DNA of 9,641 bases from an uncultured Eubacteriales bacterium. Its GTDB lineage: Bacteria; Bacillota; Clostridia; Peptostreptococcales; Anaerovoracaceae. The stretch lies in assembly GCA_910585135.1 (NCBI GenBank), contig CAJUEB010000085.1, forward strand, positions 1-9,641, written 5' to 3'. This document shows positions 1 through 7,262 of the stretch, piece by piece. Positions within the stretch are counted from its first letter, which is position 1. Each line of letters starts with the position of its first letter. The notes beneath the pieces are model-generated. The model worked only from the letters and a program-made list of their open reading frames with translations, was not told the origin of the DNA and made no database searches. Both the position numbers and the translations under genes were made by a program.

Positions 1-873
1 CCTTCGGCAGATGACTTTCTGCGGATTGAGCGGCAAGCTCTTGATTTCCGCAAGCTCGATCTTTTCGTCGCCGCACCAGGAAGGCACGAGGGATGGCATT
101 CCTTCGATGAAATGCTGTCCTGTATTCTCCGGCGCGCCTAAGATAACATAATCGACAAGCGTGGCGGGAACTGTCACCATCTGCGGATGGATATCGCCGT
201 TTTCAACGATTTCATCTACCTGTACCATGACGATGCCGCCGGTATTTCTGGCCGCCGTAGCCATTTCCAGCTGTTCCAGGTGCATCGCTTCCTTTTCCAG
301 GGAAATATTTCCCTGACGGTCGGCTTTCGTCCCTTTGATAATGGTTACATCGATGGGAAACGCAGGGTAGAAGAGGTGGTCGGTCCCCTTGATGGAAATC
401 AGCTCGACGGGCTTATCCTCACAGGCTCTTGCCGTATCATTGATGCTGCCGCCGTCATTGCGCGGATCGACGAAGGTTTTCATGCCGACCTGGGTAATGA
501 CGCCTGGCTTTCCCGAAGCGATGGCGCGCATCATATGAGAGAGAACGCCTTGGGGAATCATGAAACACGGAATCGAGCCGTCCATGATCAATGGGTACAT
601 CTTGTTGGCGAGGCTTAAATTCGAGCAGAGAAAGCGGCGGATCAACCCTTCATGTGCAAAGTGGTTGATGCCCCGGTCTTTGCCGTCGCCGCCGATTCCG
701 GCAACGTTCACTACCGATAAATCGCGCGGGTGTCCTTCCCGCACAAAACGCGCCTCGATTTCACCGAGGATATCATCGGCCAGGCAGAAGCTGATAAAAG
801 CGTCTATGGCCACGGTGGAACGATCTTTTATGAGATTGGCTGCCTCTTTGGCAGTGATAAATTTTGCAGTCAT
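1..873 (-). CDS. Propionate-CoA-transferase-like acyl-CoA:carboxylate CoA-transferase, N-terminal part (cut by window edge)
   Basis: Family I CoA-transferases of the fused (alpha+beta) type move CoA from an acyl-CoA such as acetyl-CoA to a free carboxylic acid in the cytoplasm. The minus-strand frame is open from the ATG at 873-871 to the left edge, giving 291 residues of an expected 510-550. From memory it lines up with clostridial propionate CoA-transferase throughout: start MTAKFITAKEAANLIKD, an HFAHEGLIRRF segment near residues 70-80, PQGVLSHMMRAIASGKPGV and TFVDPRNDGG around residues 106-141, then LFYPAFPIDV and GNISLEKEA around 165-195. The catalytic glutamate lies in the missing C-terminal half, so activity cannot be judged. 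AGAAAGG precedes the start at good spacing, and only 10 nt separate it from the crotonase stop, so the two are co-transcribed. Substrate is unknown; a short hydroxy, saturated or unsaturated acid fits. Family is fairly certain, the exact acid is not. Confidence 0.88.
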   Translation of the reverse strand, partial: MTAKFITAKEAANLIKDRSTVAIDAFISFCLADDILGEIEARFVREGHPRDLSVVNVAGIGGDGKDRGINHFAHEGLIRRFLCSNLSLANKMYPLIMDGSIPCFMIPQGVLSHMMRAIASGKPGVITQVGMKTFVDPRNDGGSINDTARACEDKPVELISIKGTDHLFYPAFPIDVTIIKGTKADRQGNISLEKEAMHLEQLEMATAARNTGGIVMVQVDEIVENGDIHPQMVTVPATLVDYVILGAPENTGQHFIEGMPSLVPSWCGDEKIELAEIKSLPLNPQKVICRR

Positions 874-883
874 GGTAACCTTT

Positions 884-1660
884 CTATCTATTTTTAAATA
901 CGATATTTTTTTCTTTTCGCAAAAATCCGCCCATGCCGGTTTTTTGGTCTTCCGTTTCAAAGAGGGCGCTGAATTTTTGGCGTTCCAGGATACATCCATC
1001 TTCAATTCCGGCATTTCGTGCAAAACGCACGGCTTCCTTGGCAGCCCTGACTGCCAGTTGTCCATTTTGATTGATGGAATTCGCCAGCGCAAATGCTTCT
1101 TCGAGAAGCGCGTCAGGGGATACCACCCGGTTGACAAGGCCGATGCGATACGCTTCTTCGGCATCGATTGTTTTACCGGTAAAGATCATTTCCTTGGCAA
1201 TGCCTTCGCCGACGATGTGCGGCAGGCGCTGCGTCCCGCCAGCGCCGCATATGACGCCCAGCCCCGCTTCGGGAAGACCTAGCTTAGCATTCCCGGATGC
1301 GATGCGGATATCGCAGGCCATCGCCAGCTCCAGTCCGCCTCCCAGCGCATATCCGTTGATGGCGGCGATAACAGGGCAGGGCATTTTCTCAAGGCGGAGG
1401 TTCAGGCTGCTTCCCAGTGCAGACCAGTCCCATATTTCCGATGGTGATTTTCCGTACATCTCGTCGATATCCGCCCCGGCGATAAAAGCTTTGCCGTATC
1501 CAGTGATGACGATGGTATAGATTTCGGCATCCGCTTCGGCCTGATCTAATCCAGCGTTGATATCGGCAATCAGGCTTTTGCACAGGGCATTCATGGTGTC
1601 TTGCTTATGCAGTGTAATGAGGGCAGTATTGCCCGTTTTTTGATAGGAAACGTTTTCCAT
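884..1660 (-). CDS. Enoyl-CoA hydratase / crotonase family protein
   Basis: This 258-residue cytoplasmic enzyme is the usual length for a single-domain crotonase, which adds water to, or removes it from, the double bond of short acyl-CoAs. Visible family features are the first oxyanion-hole segment AFIAGADIDEM (residues 58-68), the second at NGYALGGGLELAMACD (102-117), and the GLPEAGLGVICGAGGTQRL block (128-146). Both glutamates used by true hydratases are present, E111 (in LELAMACD) and E131 (in LPEAGLG), which favours hydratase/dehydratase chemistry over isomerases or hydrolases lacking one of them. The C-terminus (TGMGGFLRKEKNIVFKNR) also matches hydratases. C138 sits where many relatives have proline (IPGAGG). 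GAGG precedes the ATG at 1660. It is the middle gene of the operon, 27 nt after the permease and 10 nt before the CoA-transferase. A 3-hydroxybutyryl-CoA dehydratase (crt-like) role is plausible but unproven. Confidence 0.9.
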   Translation of the reverse strand: MENVSYQKTGNTALITLHKQDTMNALCKSLIADINAGLDQAEADAEIYTIVITGYGKAFIAGADIDEMYGKSPSEIWDWSALGSSLNLRLEKMPCPVIAAINGYALGGGLELAMACDIRIASGNAKLGLPEAGLGVICGAGGTQRLPHIVGEGIAKEMIFTGKTIDAEEAYRIGLVNRVVSPDALLEEAFALANSINQNGQLAVRAAKEAVRFARNAGIEDGCILERQKFSALFETEDQKTGMGGFLRKEKNIVFKNR

Positions 1661-1687
1661 CTTTTCGCCTCTTTTCTGCGTTCCTCC

Positions 1688-2995
1688 CTAACCGAAAATA
1701 ATTGCAAGCGGCAGCGCGACGAGGAAGGTTGCCGCGATCGGAACGACCAAGCAGGTAACGAAATTGTATTTATAAGAAAGCTTGTGCGTCGTATTGCAGA
1801 TGGCAAATACGGATACGATCGAGCCGTTCCATGGCAGGGAATCCAGCCCGCCGCAGCCGTCGGCACAGAGCCTGTGAATGAATTCGATGTTGTAGCCTTG
1901 CTGCGCATACTCCAAAAAGGTATCGCCGAGCGTCTCATACATGAGAGAAATACCGCCCGAAGCAGAACCGAGGATGCCGGAAAAGACGTTAGCGCCTACA
2001 GCGGCAACGAGGTAAGGGTTCGCATCGGAATTGGTGAGGACATCTGTAGCGAAAGCATAAAACGGCGTGATCTTTGCGACAGAGCCGAATCCAACGATGA
2101 CTGCGGTATTGATGATCACGACGACTGAAGAAGATGCGGCGCTGTTGAACATATGCAGCATATCCTCCTTTGGCAGGTGCTTCCAGAACAGGATCAGCGC
2201 TGAGAGGATGCCGATCAAAAGGCAGATGATGATATCAAGCTTCGTTAAATTGAAGATCAGCAGTACCAATGCCAGCGGAATGATGGAAATAATGCCGCTC
2301 GGTGCATTCGTGTCTTCATCGATACGGTTTACGCCTTCAGGCCACTGGAAATGCTCACCACGCAGGCGCGCTTTTTTCGCGGAATAGTTCATGAACAGGA
2401 CGATGCAAATCACCATGACGAGTGCACCGGAAAGCCCTGGCAGAAGTCCGGCATAAGAAGGCGTTCCCAGGTATTGCATGGAAACGACGTTTGGAATCTG
2501 CGGCGTGAATGGACCGGTCATGGCGAAGGTCCACATTCCTCCGCAGACGATTCCCGGCAGCAGATACGTCGGCAGATCCGCTTCCTCAAATAATTTGAGC
2601 GCGATCGGGTATACGGAGAAGATGATGACGAAGCTGTTGATCCCGCCGTAGCTTAAAATGGCCGCCGAGAGCATGCACGCCAGCATACAGTGCTTTGCAC
2701 CGAATTTTTTTGAGATGATCGCGCCGATTTTCGCGGCAGCCCCGGAATTTTGATAAATGTTTCCAAAGATATTTCCCAAAAGGAAAATAAAGAAATAGGA
2801 TAGGAAAAAGCCGGAAACGCCGGACATATAAGTCTCCGTTACTCCTTTAAATAGGGGAATCCCGCCCGCAAGGCATGCGATGATCGCAGCCAAAGGTCCG
2901 ATGATGATGGGGGAGACCCGTTTGAAAATCAAGATGGCCATTCCAATAAAAGCAACTAAAAGGCCAAGGCCGGAAATAGCAATTTCTGTACTCAT
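1688..2995 (-). CDS. GntP-family permease (organic or hydroxy acid uptake)
   Basis: This 435-residue polytopic inner-membrane protein is close to the 440-450 residues usual for the GntP (gluconate/H+ symporter) family, whose members import sugar acids and short hydroxy acids such as 3-hydroxybutyrate. Hydrophobic segments run nearly end to end, with one longer hydrophilic loop near residues 204-233. Family-like stretches include SYGGINSFVIIFSVYP (115-130), GSASGGISLMYETL (343-356) and a polar region ADGCGGLDSLPWNGS (378-392) within the last membrane segments. The start is fixed by AGAGGAAG upstream of the ATG at 2995. It is the first gene of the minus-strand operon, and the downstream CoA-transferase and crotonase suggest that its substrate is a carboxylic acid activated to a CoA ester. 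Specificity cannot be read from sequence; other anion-permease families with similar topology are less likely. Confidence 0.82.
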   Translation of the reverse strand: MSTEIAISGLGLLVAFIGMAILIFKRVSPIIIGPLAAIIACLAGGIPLFKGVTETYMSGVSGFFLSYFFIFLLGNIFGNIYQNSGAAAKIGAIISKKFGAKHCMLACMLSAAILSYGGINSFVIIFSVYPIALKLFEEADLPTYLLPGIVCGGMWTFAMTGPFTPQIPNVVSMQYLGTPSYAGLLPGLSGALVMVICIVLFMNYSAKKARLRGEHFQWPEGVNRIDEDTNAPSGIISIIPLALVLLIFNLTKLDIIICLLIGILSALILFWKHLPKEDMLHMFNSAASSSVVVIINTAVIVGFGSVAKITPFYAFATDVLTNSDANPYLVAAVGANVFSGILGSASGGISLMYETLGDTFLEYAQQGYNIEFIHRLCADGCGGLDSLPWNGSIVSVFAICNTTHKLSYKYNFVTCLVVPIAATFLVALPLAIIFG

Positions 2996-3247
2996 AATAA
3001 TCTTCCTCTCGAATCCTTTCGAAGTTTGGACATATCGTACATTTTTTATACATTATACGGTTGGTATTGTCCTTATTCGATTGTATCATAGTCAGAGGGC
3101 AAACAAAACCCTGGAAAAAGATTCCTAATATTTGAAAAATTCTTCTTAAATTATTGTAGGATAATTATAGTAAAATAAGGGACAGATATGGATATTCGGT
3201 GTCAAAAATAGTACAATAAAATAAGTTTAATCAGGAAGGAGCCGGCG
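2996..3247. other. AT-rich divergent intergenic control region
   Basis: This stretch lies between the minus-strand permease operon and the plus-strand exporter. It is visibly AT-richer than the genes on either side and must carry the promoters of both. Minus-strand candidates are the extended -10 at 3088-3080 and TATAAT at 3057-3052. For the plus strand only weak boxes are visible: TTGAAA at 3132-3137 with GATAAT too far away at 3160-3165, and TACAAT at 3212-3217 without a convincing -35. No riboswitch or terminator hairpin was recognised. Confidence 0.5.
3080..3088 (-). promoter_or_regulatory. Candidate extended -10 promoter for the permease-crotonase-CoA-transferase operon
   Basis: On the minus strand the sequence reads TGATACAAT, an extended -10 element (TGn + TACAAT), about 85 nt before the permease start. 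The -35 region is weak (TTGTTT-like at short spacing), as is common with extended -10 promoters. A second minus-strand box, TATAAT at 3057-3052, is an alternative but has no good -35 or TG extension. No obvious operator palindrome is seen. Confidence 0.4.
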
Positions 3248-3301
3248 ATGCCGGAGGCGGGGCTGGTAAGCCGCCGCATGGAGGCAATATGTCATTTGTA
3301 A
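3248..3301 (+). CDS. Candidate 17-codon leader peptide overlapping the ABC ATPase start
   Basis: A short ORF begins at ATG 3248 and ends at TAA 3299-3301, encoding MPEAGLVSRRMEAICHL. It has the better ribosome site of the two overlapping starts: AAGGAG at 3236-3241 with a 6-nt spacer. Its stop lies 13 nt inside the ATPase gene in a different frame, and the ATPase's own GGAGG (3280-3284) is inside the leader. A short GC stem is possible at 3256-3275 (GGC, bulge, GGCT, loop GGTA, AGCC, GCC), just before that second site. Such an arrangement fits translational coupling or attenuation, but the ORF is too short to exclude chance. Confidence 0.35.
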   Translation: MPEAGLVSRRMEAICHL

Positions 3302-3990
3302 CCTTTGAAAACACGGGCAAAGTATATAAAACAGGCGATGTGGAGGTCAGGGCGCTCCAAGGCGTTACCTTTGAAATAGAGCAGGGCGAGATCTGCGTCG
3401 TCGTGGGGCAGTCGGGCGCGGGGAAAACGACGCTTCTCAATATCCTCGGCGGCATGGATACCCTAACCGAAGGCCGTGTGATGCTGGACGGTAAGGATAT
3501 TTCATCGCTTAATGCCAAGCAGATGGCGGCATACCGGCGGCACGATATCGGATTTGTCTTTCAATTCTATAATTTAATCCCGAATTTGACGGCACTGGAA
3601 AATGTGGAAATCGCTTCACAGCTTTCCGATCAGCCTTTAAACAGCAGGGCTGTCCTGGAGGTGGTGGGATTAAAGGAGCGGATGAACAATTTTCCGGCGC
3701 AGCTTTCCGGCGGCGAGCAGCAGCGCGTGGCGATTGCACGGGCTTTGGCGAAAAATCCCAAGCTGCTTCTCTGCGATGAACCTACGGGCGCATTGGATTA
3801 CGAGACGGGCAAAGCGATCCTCAAGCTTTTGCAGGAAACCTGCCGGAAAACAGGCATGACGGTGGTGATCATCACCCACAATTCAGCCCTGACGGGGATG
3901 GCGGACAGGGTCGTGCGCATCAAGAACGGGACGGTCGCATCGGTGAAACAAAATGAAAACCCGGTTTCGATCGAGCAGATCGAGTGGTAG
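3289..3990 (+). CDS. ABC transporter ATP-binding protein (MacB/LolD type)
   Basis: This 233-residue cytoplasmic ATPase powers the FtsX-type permease encoded next to it. All nucleotide-binding motifs are intact: Walker A GQSGAGKT (40-47), Q-loop Q92 in FVFQFYNLIPNLTALENV, signature LSGGEQQRVAIARAL (139-153), Walker B LLLCDEP (159-165) with catalytic E164, D-loop GALD (167-170) and switch histidine H197 (IITHN). The FQFYNLIPNLTALENV block and short length are typical of the MacB/LolD/FtsE group, which exports or extracts lipids, peptides or drugs rather than importing nutrients. ATG 3289 is chosen because GGAGG lies just upstream and no other in-frame start exists back to the TAA at 3217. It ends in TAG, after which the same frame stays open into the permease. 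The exported substrate is unknown. Confidence 0.95.
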   Translation: MSFVTFENTGKVYKTGDVEVRALQGVTFEIEQGEICVVVGQSGAGKTTLLNILGGMDTLTEGRVMLDGKDISSLNAKQMAAYRRHDIGFVFQFYNLIPNLTALENVEIASQLSDQPLNSRAVLEVVGLKERMNNFPAQLSGGEQQRVAIARALAKNPKLLLCDEPTGALDYETGKAILKLLQETCRKTGMTVVIITHNSALTGMADRVVRIKNGTVASVKQNENPVSIEQIEW

Positions 3991-4095
3991 GAAAGCAGCA
4001 GGGCAGATCAGGCGGCAGAAAAAGCAAATGGTAGAAAACCAGGTGATGGCCGGACGGCAGAAGAAATTCGAGTGGAAAAAGAAGCGGAGAGAAAG

Positions 4096-7041
4096 ATGGC
4101 GGGAAGCGTTTATTCCAAGAATATAAGGAAAACCATATTTGGAAGCTTTGGCAGGTATATGGCCATTTTGGCCATTATCGCCTTGGGCGTCGGCTTTTTT
4201 ACGGGTGTTAAGAATACCAAAGACTCCATGATGAAAACCTGCGATCAATATGTGGCGAAATACAAGCTGTTTGATTACAGGCTGATTTCCAACTATGGTT
4301 TTACGCAGGAGGATGAAGCAGCCTTTGAGGCCATGGAGGAAGTAAAGATGGCGGAGGGCGCTGTATCCTGTGATTTCTTTTCGGTGAACCAGAAGGGCAA
4401 TTCCATCGTCGTGCGGGGGCATTCTGTTACGGAGGATATCAATCGTCTGGATTTACAGGCGGGCAGGATGCCTGAAAAAGCGGGCGAGTGCGTGGCGGAC
4501 GACCATTTTTATACGGAGCAGGATATCGGCAAAACCATTCAGGTAACCGATGAAAACGACCAGGAAACGATAGACTCCCTTGCTTGTGATGCTTACACGA
4601 TCGTCGGCATCGTTAAATCACCGTATTATCTGATGAAGACCGACCGGGGTACGACATCTTTAGGCGATGGTTCGGTTAGCGCCTATGTATATATGCCCCG
4701 TGCGGGGTTTACCGCTGAATACTTTACGGAAATGTTTCTGGCCTGCGAGAAGCAGGGATTTGTTTTCAGTGATGAATATGAGAAAAATATCAAGGCTTGT
4801 GAAAAGCAGGTAACGGAGACAGCCGAAGCACGGACGCAGCTTCGGCGCGATGAGATCGTAATAGAGGCACAGCAGGAAATCAATGAAGGCGAGCAGGAAC
4901 TTGCCGATGGAAAAGATGCACTGAACCGGGAGAAGTCTTCGGCGTATGCGAAGCTGGGGGAAACGAAGAACACGCTGGATGCAAAGCGCCGGGAGCTTGC
5001 GGCGGGAAAATCTGCGCTGGCAGAGCAGAAAGCGTCCCTTACCGGGCAAAGAAGCCAGGCGGCAGAGACCCTTTCCGGGATCAACGCCATGCTGGCAGAG
5101 GCGAATGCAAGCGGTACGGCAACGGAAGAGGAAATTCAAGCTTTGCAGGGGCAGGCCGCTTACGCACAGGGTGTTTTGCAGCAGATTGATGATGGCCTTG
5201 CCCAAATTGCAGGAGAGGAACAGCGCATTTCCGAAGGGGAAGCGCAGCTTGACAGCGGCTATGATGCGTACCGTTCGGGGAAAGCCAAGGCTGACAGGGA
5301 GTTTTCGTCGGCTGAGGCGGAGCTTGCGCAGGGAGCGGCGGAGCTTGCCGATGCCGAAGCGGAACTTGCGGGGCTTTCTGCGGCGGAAATTTTTGTCCAG
5401 ACGAGGGATGATAACGCAGGGTTCAGTTCGTTTGAAAGCAATGCGGATATCGTTGACAGTATCGCGAAGGTATTCCCTGTGTTCTTTTTCCTCATTGCCG
5501 CGTTGGTGTGTTCCACTACGATGTCGCGGATGGTTGAGGAGGAAAGGACGCAGATCGGCGCACTGCGGGCGCTGGGGTATTCCTCTGCGAAAATTATGTC
5601 CAAATATATGTTTTATTCCGGCTCGGCGGCGGTTATCGGATGCATTGCCGGATTTTTCGCAGGTTCGCGTTATTTTCCGCTGGCGATCTGGACCGCTTAT
5701 GGCATGATGTTTGGCTTTGCGCCGCTTGCCGTTTATTTTAGCTGGCCGCTTGCCATCATATCGCTGGCAGTTTCCCTGCTCTGCTCTATGGGCGTTACTT
5801 ATTTCGCATGCCGGGGACAGTTAAAACATATGCCTGCTGCGATCCTGCGGCCGAAAGCGCCGCGGGCAGGAAAGCGCATCATACTGGAGTATATCGGCTT
5901 TCTATGGAATCACCTGAGCTTTTTGCATAAGGTAACTGCCCGTAATATCCTGCGTTATAAGAAACGGATGGTAATGATGGTGCTGGGGATCGGCGGCTGT
6001 ACGGCACTGGTGCTGGCAGGATTCGGCATCGATGATTCTATTGCAGGGATCGGGCAGCAGCAGTACACATCGGTCGAACGGTATGATATGACGGCTGCTT
6101 TTTCAGAAGAAATTGATGAAGCAAAACGTACGGATTTCGAAACGCAGTACAAGGAGGTAAAAAGCACTGCTATTTTGCAGCAAGCCTCGGTCAATCTTCG
6201 CCATGGCGATACGGTGAAATCCTGTAATCTGGTGATAACAGGTGATAAAAATATTACAAAGGCGTTCCATTTTCAAGATGAGGCGTCCGGGGCGGTTTCG
6301 TATCCTGCGGAGGGAGAAGCGATCATCAATGATAAAATGGCGGAAATGCTCGGCGTGCAGGCGGGCGATACCGTTGAGATCGAATACGATGATACCAAAC
6401 GCGTGACGCTGGCGATTTCCGGCATCTATAAGAATTATGTATCCAATTATCTGTTCATCAGCGATAAAACCTATGAAACGGTCTTTGGGAAGGAATATGA
6501 GCCGTCGCTGATGTATGTGACGTTTTCTGCGGAAAGCGATGTACACCAGATGGCCGAGAAAATCAATGGCTTTGACGGCATCATCGGAATATCCCTTAAT
6601 GAGGATTTCAAGGCGCACATAGATGACATGATGGTGAGCCTGAACTATATCATCATCCTGGTGATCTGCTGTGCAGGCGCATTGGCGTTCATCGTGCTGT
6701 TCAATCTCAGCAATATCAACATTACTGAACGGGAGCGTGAGATTGCGACGGTTGAAGTATTGGGATTTTATCCGCGGGAGCTGGGTGCTTATGTATTTCG
6801 TGAGAATTTCGTCCTGGTCATCTTAGGGATTGCCGCAGGGCTTCCGGCAGGAGTTGCCTTGCATCGGTTTATCATGAGCAGGATATCGGTCGATATCGTA
6901 TCCTTTAATGAAGTGATTGAGCCTATGAGCTATCTGTATACAGTGCTTACAGTCATTTGCTTCGCGCTGATCGTCGATATCATTATGCGGCGCAAGCTTC
7001 GCAGGATCAATATGGCGGAGGCTCTGAAATCGATCGAATAA
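4096..7041 (+). CDS. FtsX-type ABC exporter permease with large extracytoplasmic coiled coil
   Basis: This roughly 981-residue membrane protein is the partner of the upstream ATPase. Hydrophobic segments are predicted near residues 21-41, 459-480, 503-522, 547-570, 625-645, 851-873, 905-926 and 944-964, a 1+3+1+3 pattern giving two FtsX domains. Each FtsX domain has the charged coupling segment typical of the family (VEEERTQIGALRALGY and EREREIATVEVLGFYP). Between segments 1 and 2 lies a large domain, expected outside the membrane, whose residues about 250-427 are Ala/Glu/Lys/Gln-rich with recurring ELADGKDAL, ELAAGKSAL and AELAQGAAEL units, strongly suggesting an antiparallel coiled coil. 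A second extracytoplasmic domain covers about 646-850. ATG 4096 is chosen over the in-frame GTG at 4072 because GGAGAG lies just before it. The substrate is unknown; no sensor kinase or regulator lies beside it to hint at antibiotic or lipid export. Confidence 0.92.
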   Translation: MAGSVYSKNIRKTIFGSFGRYMAILAIIALGVGFFTGVKNTKDSMMKTCDQYVAKYKLFDYRLISNYGFTQEDEAAFEAMEEVKMAEGAVSCDFFSVNQKGNSIVVRGHSVTEDINRLDLQAGRMPEKAGECVADDHFYTEQDIGKTIQVTDENDQETIDSLACDAYTIVGIVKSPYYLMKTDRGTTSLGDGSVSAYVYMPRAGFTAEYFTEMFLACEKQGFVFSDEYEKNIKACEKQVTETAEARTQLRRDEIVIEAQQEINEGEQELADGKDALNREKSSAYAKLGETKNTLDAKRRELAAGKSALAEQKASLTGQRSQAAETLSGINAMLAEANASGTATEEEIQALQGQAAYAQGVLQQIDDGLAQIAGEEQRISEGEAQLDSGYDAYRSGKAKADREFSSAEAELAQGAAELADAEAELAGLSAAEIFVQTRDDNAGFSSFESNADIVDSIAKVFPVFFFLIAALVCSTTMSRMVEEERTQIGALRALGYSSAKIMSKYMFYSGSAAVIGCIAGFFAGSRYFPLAIWTAYGMMFGFAPLAVYFSWPLAIISLAVSLLCSMGVTYFACRGQLKHMPAAILRPKAPRAGKRIILEYIGFLWNHLSFLHKVTARNILRYKKRMVMMVLGIGGCTALVLAGFGIDDSIAGIGQQQYTSVERYDMTAAFSEEIDEAKRTDFETQYKEVKSTAILQQASVNLRHGDTVKSCNLVITGDKNITKAFHFQDEASGAVSYPAEGEAIINDKMAEMLGVQAGDTVEIEYDDTKRVTLAISGIYKNYVSNYLFISDKTYETVFGKEYEPSLMYVTFSAESDVHQMAEKINGFDGIIGISLNEDFKAHIDDMMVSLNYIIILVICCAGALAFIVLFNLSNINITEREREIATVEVLGFYPRELGAYVFRENFVLVILGIAAGLPAGVALHRFIMSRISVDIVSFNEVIEPMSYLYTVLTVICFALIVDIIMRRKLRRINMAEALKSIE

Positions 7042-7093
7042 CTATGGCTAAAAAAGGGCGATGCATTGAAAATATTAAGATTAGATTCATCAT

Positions 7094-7245
7094 TTGTGAA
7101 AGATAATGAGCAGCTTCGCTTATTGATATAATCTATTCATGAAAGATAGTCGGCAGTTTCGTTTATTCACTTATTAATATAATCTATTTACGAAGGATAA
7201 TTGGCAGTTTCGCCCGTTCATTAAATTCATAAACGAAGGAAGAAA
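7094..7245 (+). repeat. Degenerate direct repeats upstream of the thioesterase
   Basis: Three clear copies of a unit centred on GAAAGATAATNGGCAGTTTCG occur, with cores starting at 7098, 7141 and 7192 (spacings 43 and 51). A decayed fourth start, CGAAGGAAGA, lies at 7234. Copies two and three also share TTATTRATATAATCTATT (7120-7137 and 7171-7188). By hand count the 44-nt stretches at 7120-7163 and 7171-7214 agree at 36 positions, and all eight differences are transitions. The array fills most of the gap between exporter and thioesterase. No coding content or obvious hairpin is seen; it may be duplicated promoter DNA or repeated operator sites. Confidence 0.7.
7124..7132 (+). promoter_or_regulatory. 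Candidate extended -10 promoter for the thioesterase
   Basis: TGATATAAT is an extended -10 element lying about 130 nt before the thioesterase start, inside the second repeat unit. The matching box in the next unit, TATAAT at 7178-7183, lacks the TG extension. Neither has a recognisable -35 at 16-18 nt. Either or both could drive the downstream gene. Confidence 0.4.
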
Positions 7246-7262
7246 AAAATAGGAGACAAAAA

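Noticed and set aside
187..1520. Plus-strand ORFs at 187-618, 560-1282 and 1071-1520
   Set aside because: They lie antisense to the CoA-transferase and crotonase, whose minus-strand products are recognisable families with good ribosome sites.
3001..3120. Sigma-54 promoter for the minus-strand operon
   Set aside because: No TGGCAC-N5-TTGC arrangement was found on the minus strand, and a usable extended -10 element is present instead.
4028..4126. 32-codon very basic plus-strand ORF between ATPase and permease
   Set aside because: Weak ribosome site and overlap with the permease start in another frame. Its basic composition is what A/G-rich DNA gives in a shifted frame.
4660..5707. Long ORFs antisense or frame-shifted to the coiled-coil region of the permease (4660-5205 minus, 4946-5707 plus)
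   Set aside because: They are shadows of the Ala/Glu-rich coding sequence, with Arg- or Ser-rich products showing no family character. The permease frame is clearly the real one.
7044..7106. 20-codon plus-strand ORF right after the permease stop
   Set aside because: No ribosome binding site, low-complexity Lys/Ile-rich product, and it runs into the degenerate repeat array.
7094..7245. CRISPR array
   Set aside because: The repeats are degenerate, spacing is uneven (43, 51, 43), the intervening DNA is itself repeated rather than unique, and no cas genes are present.
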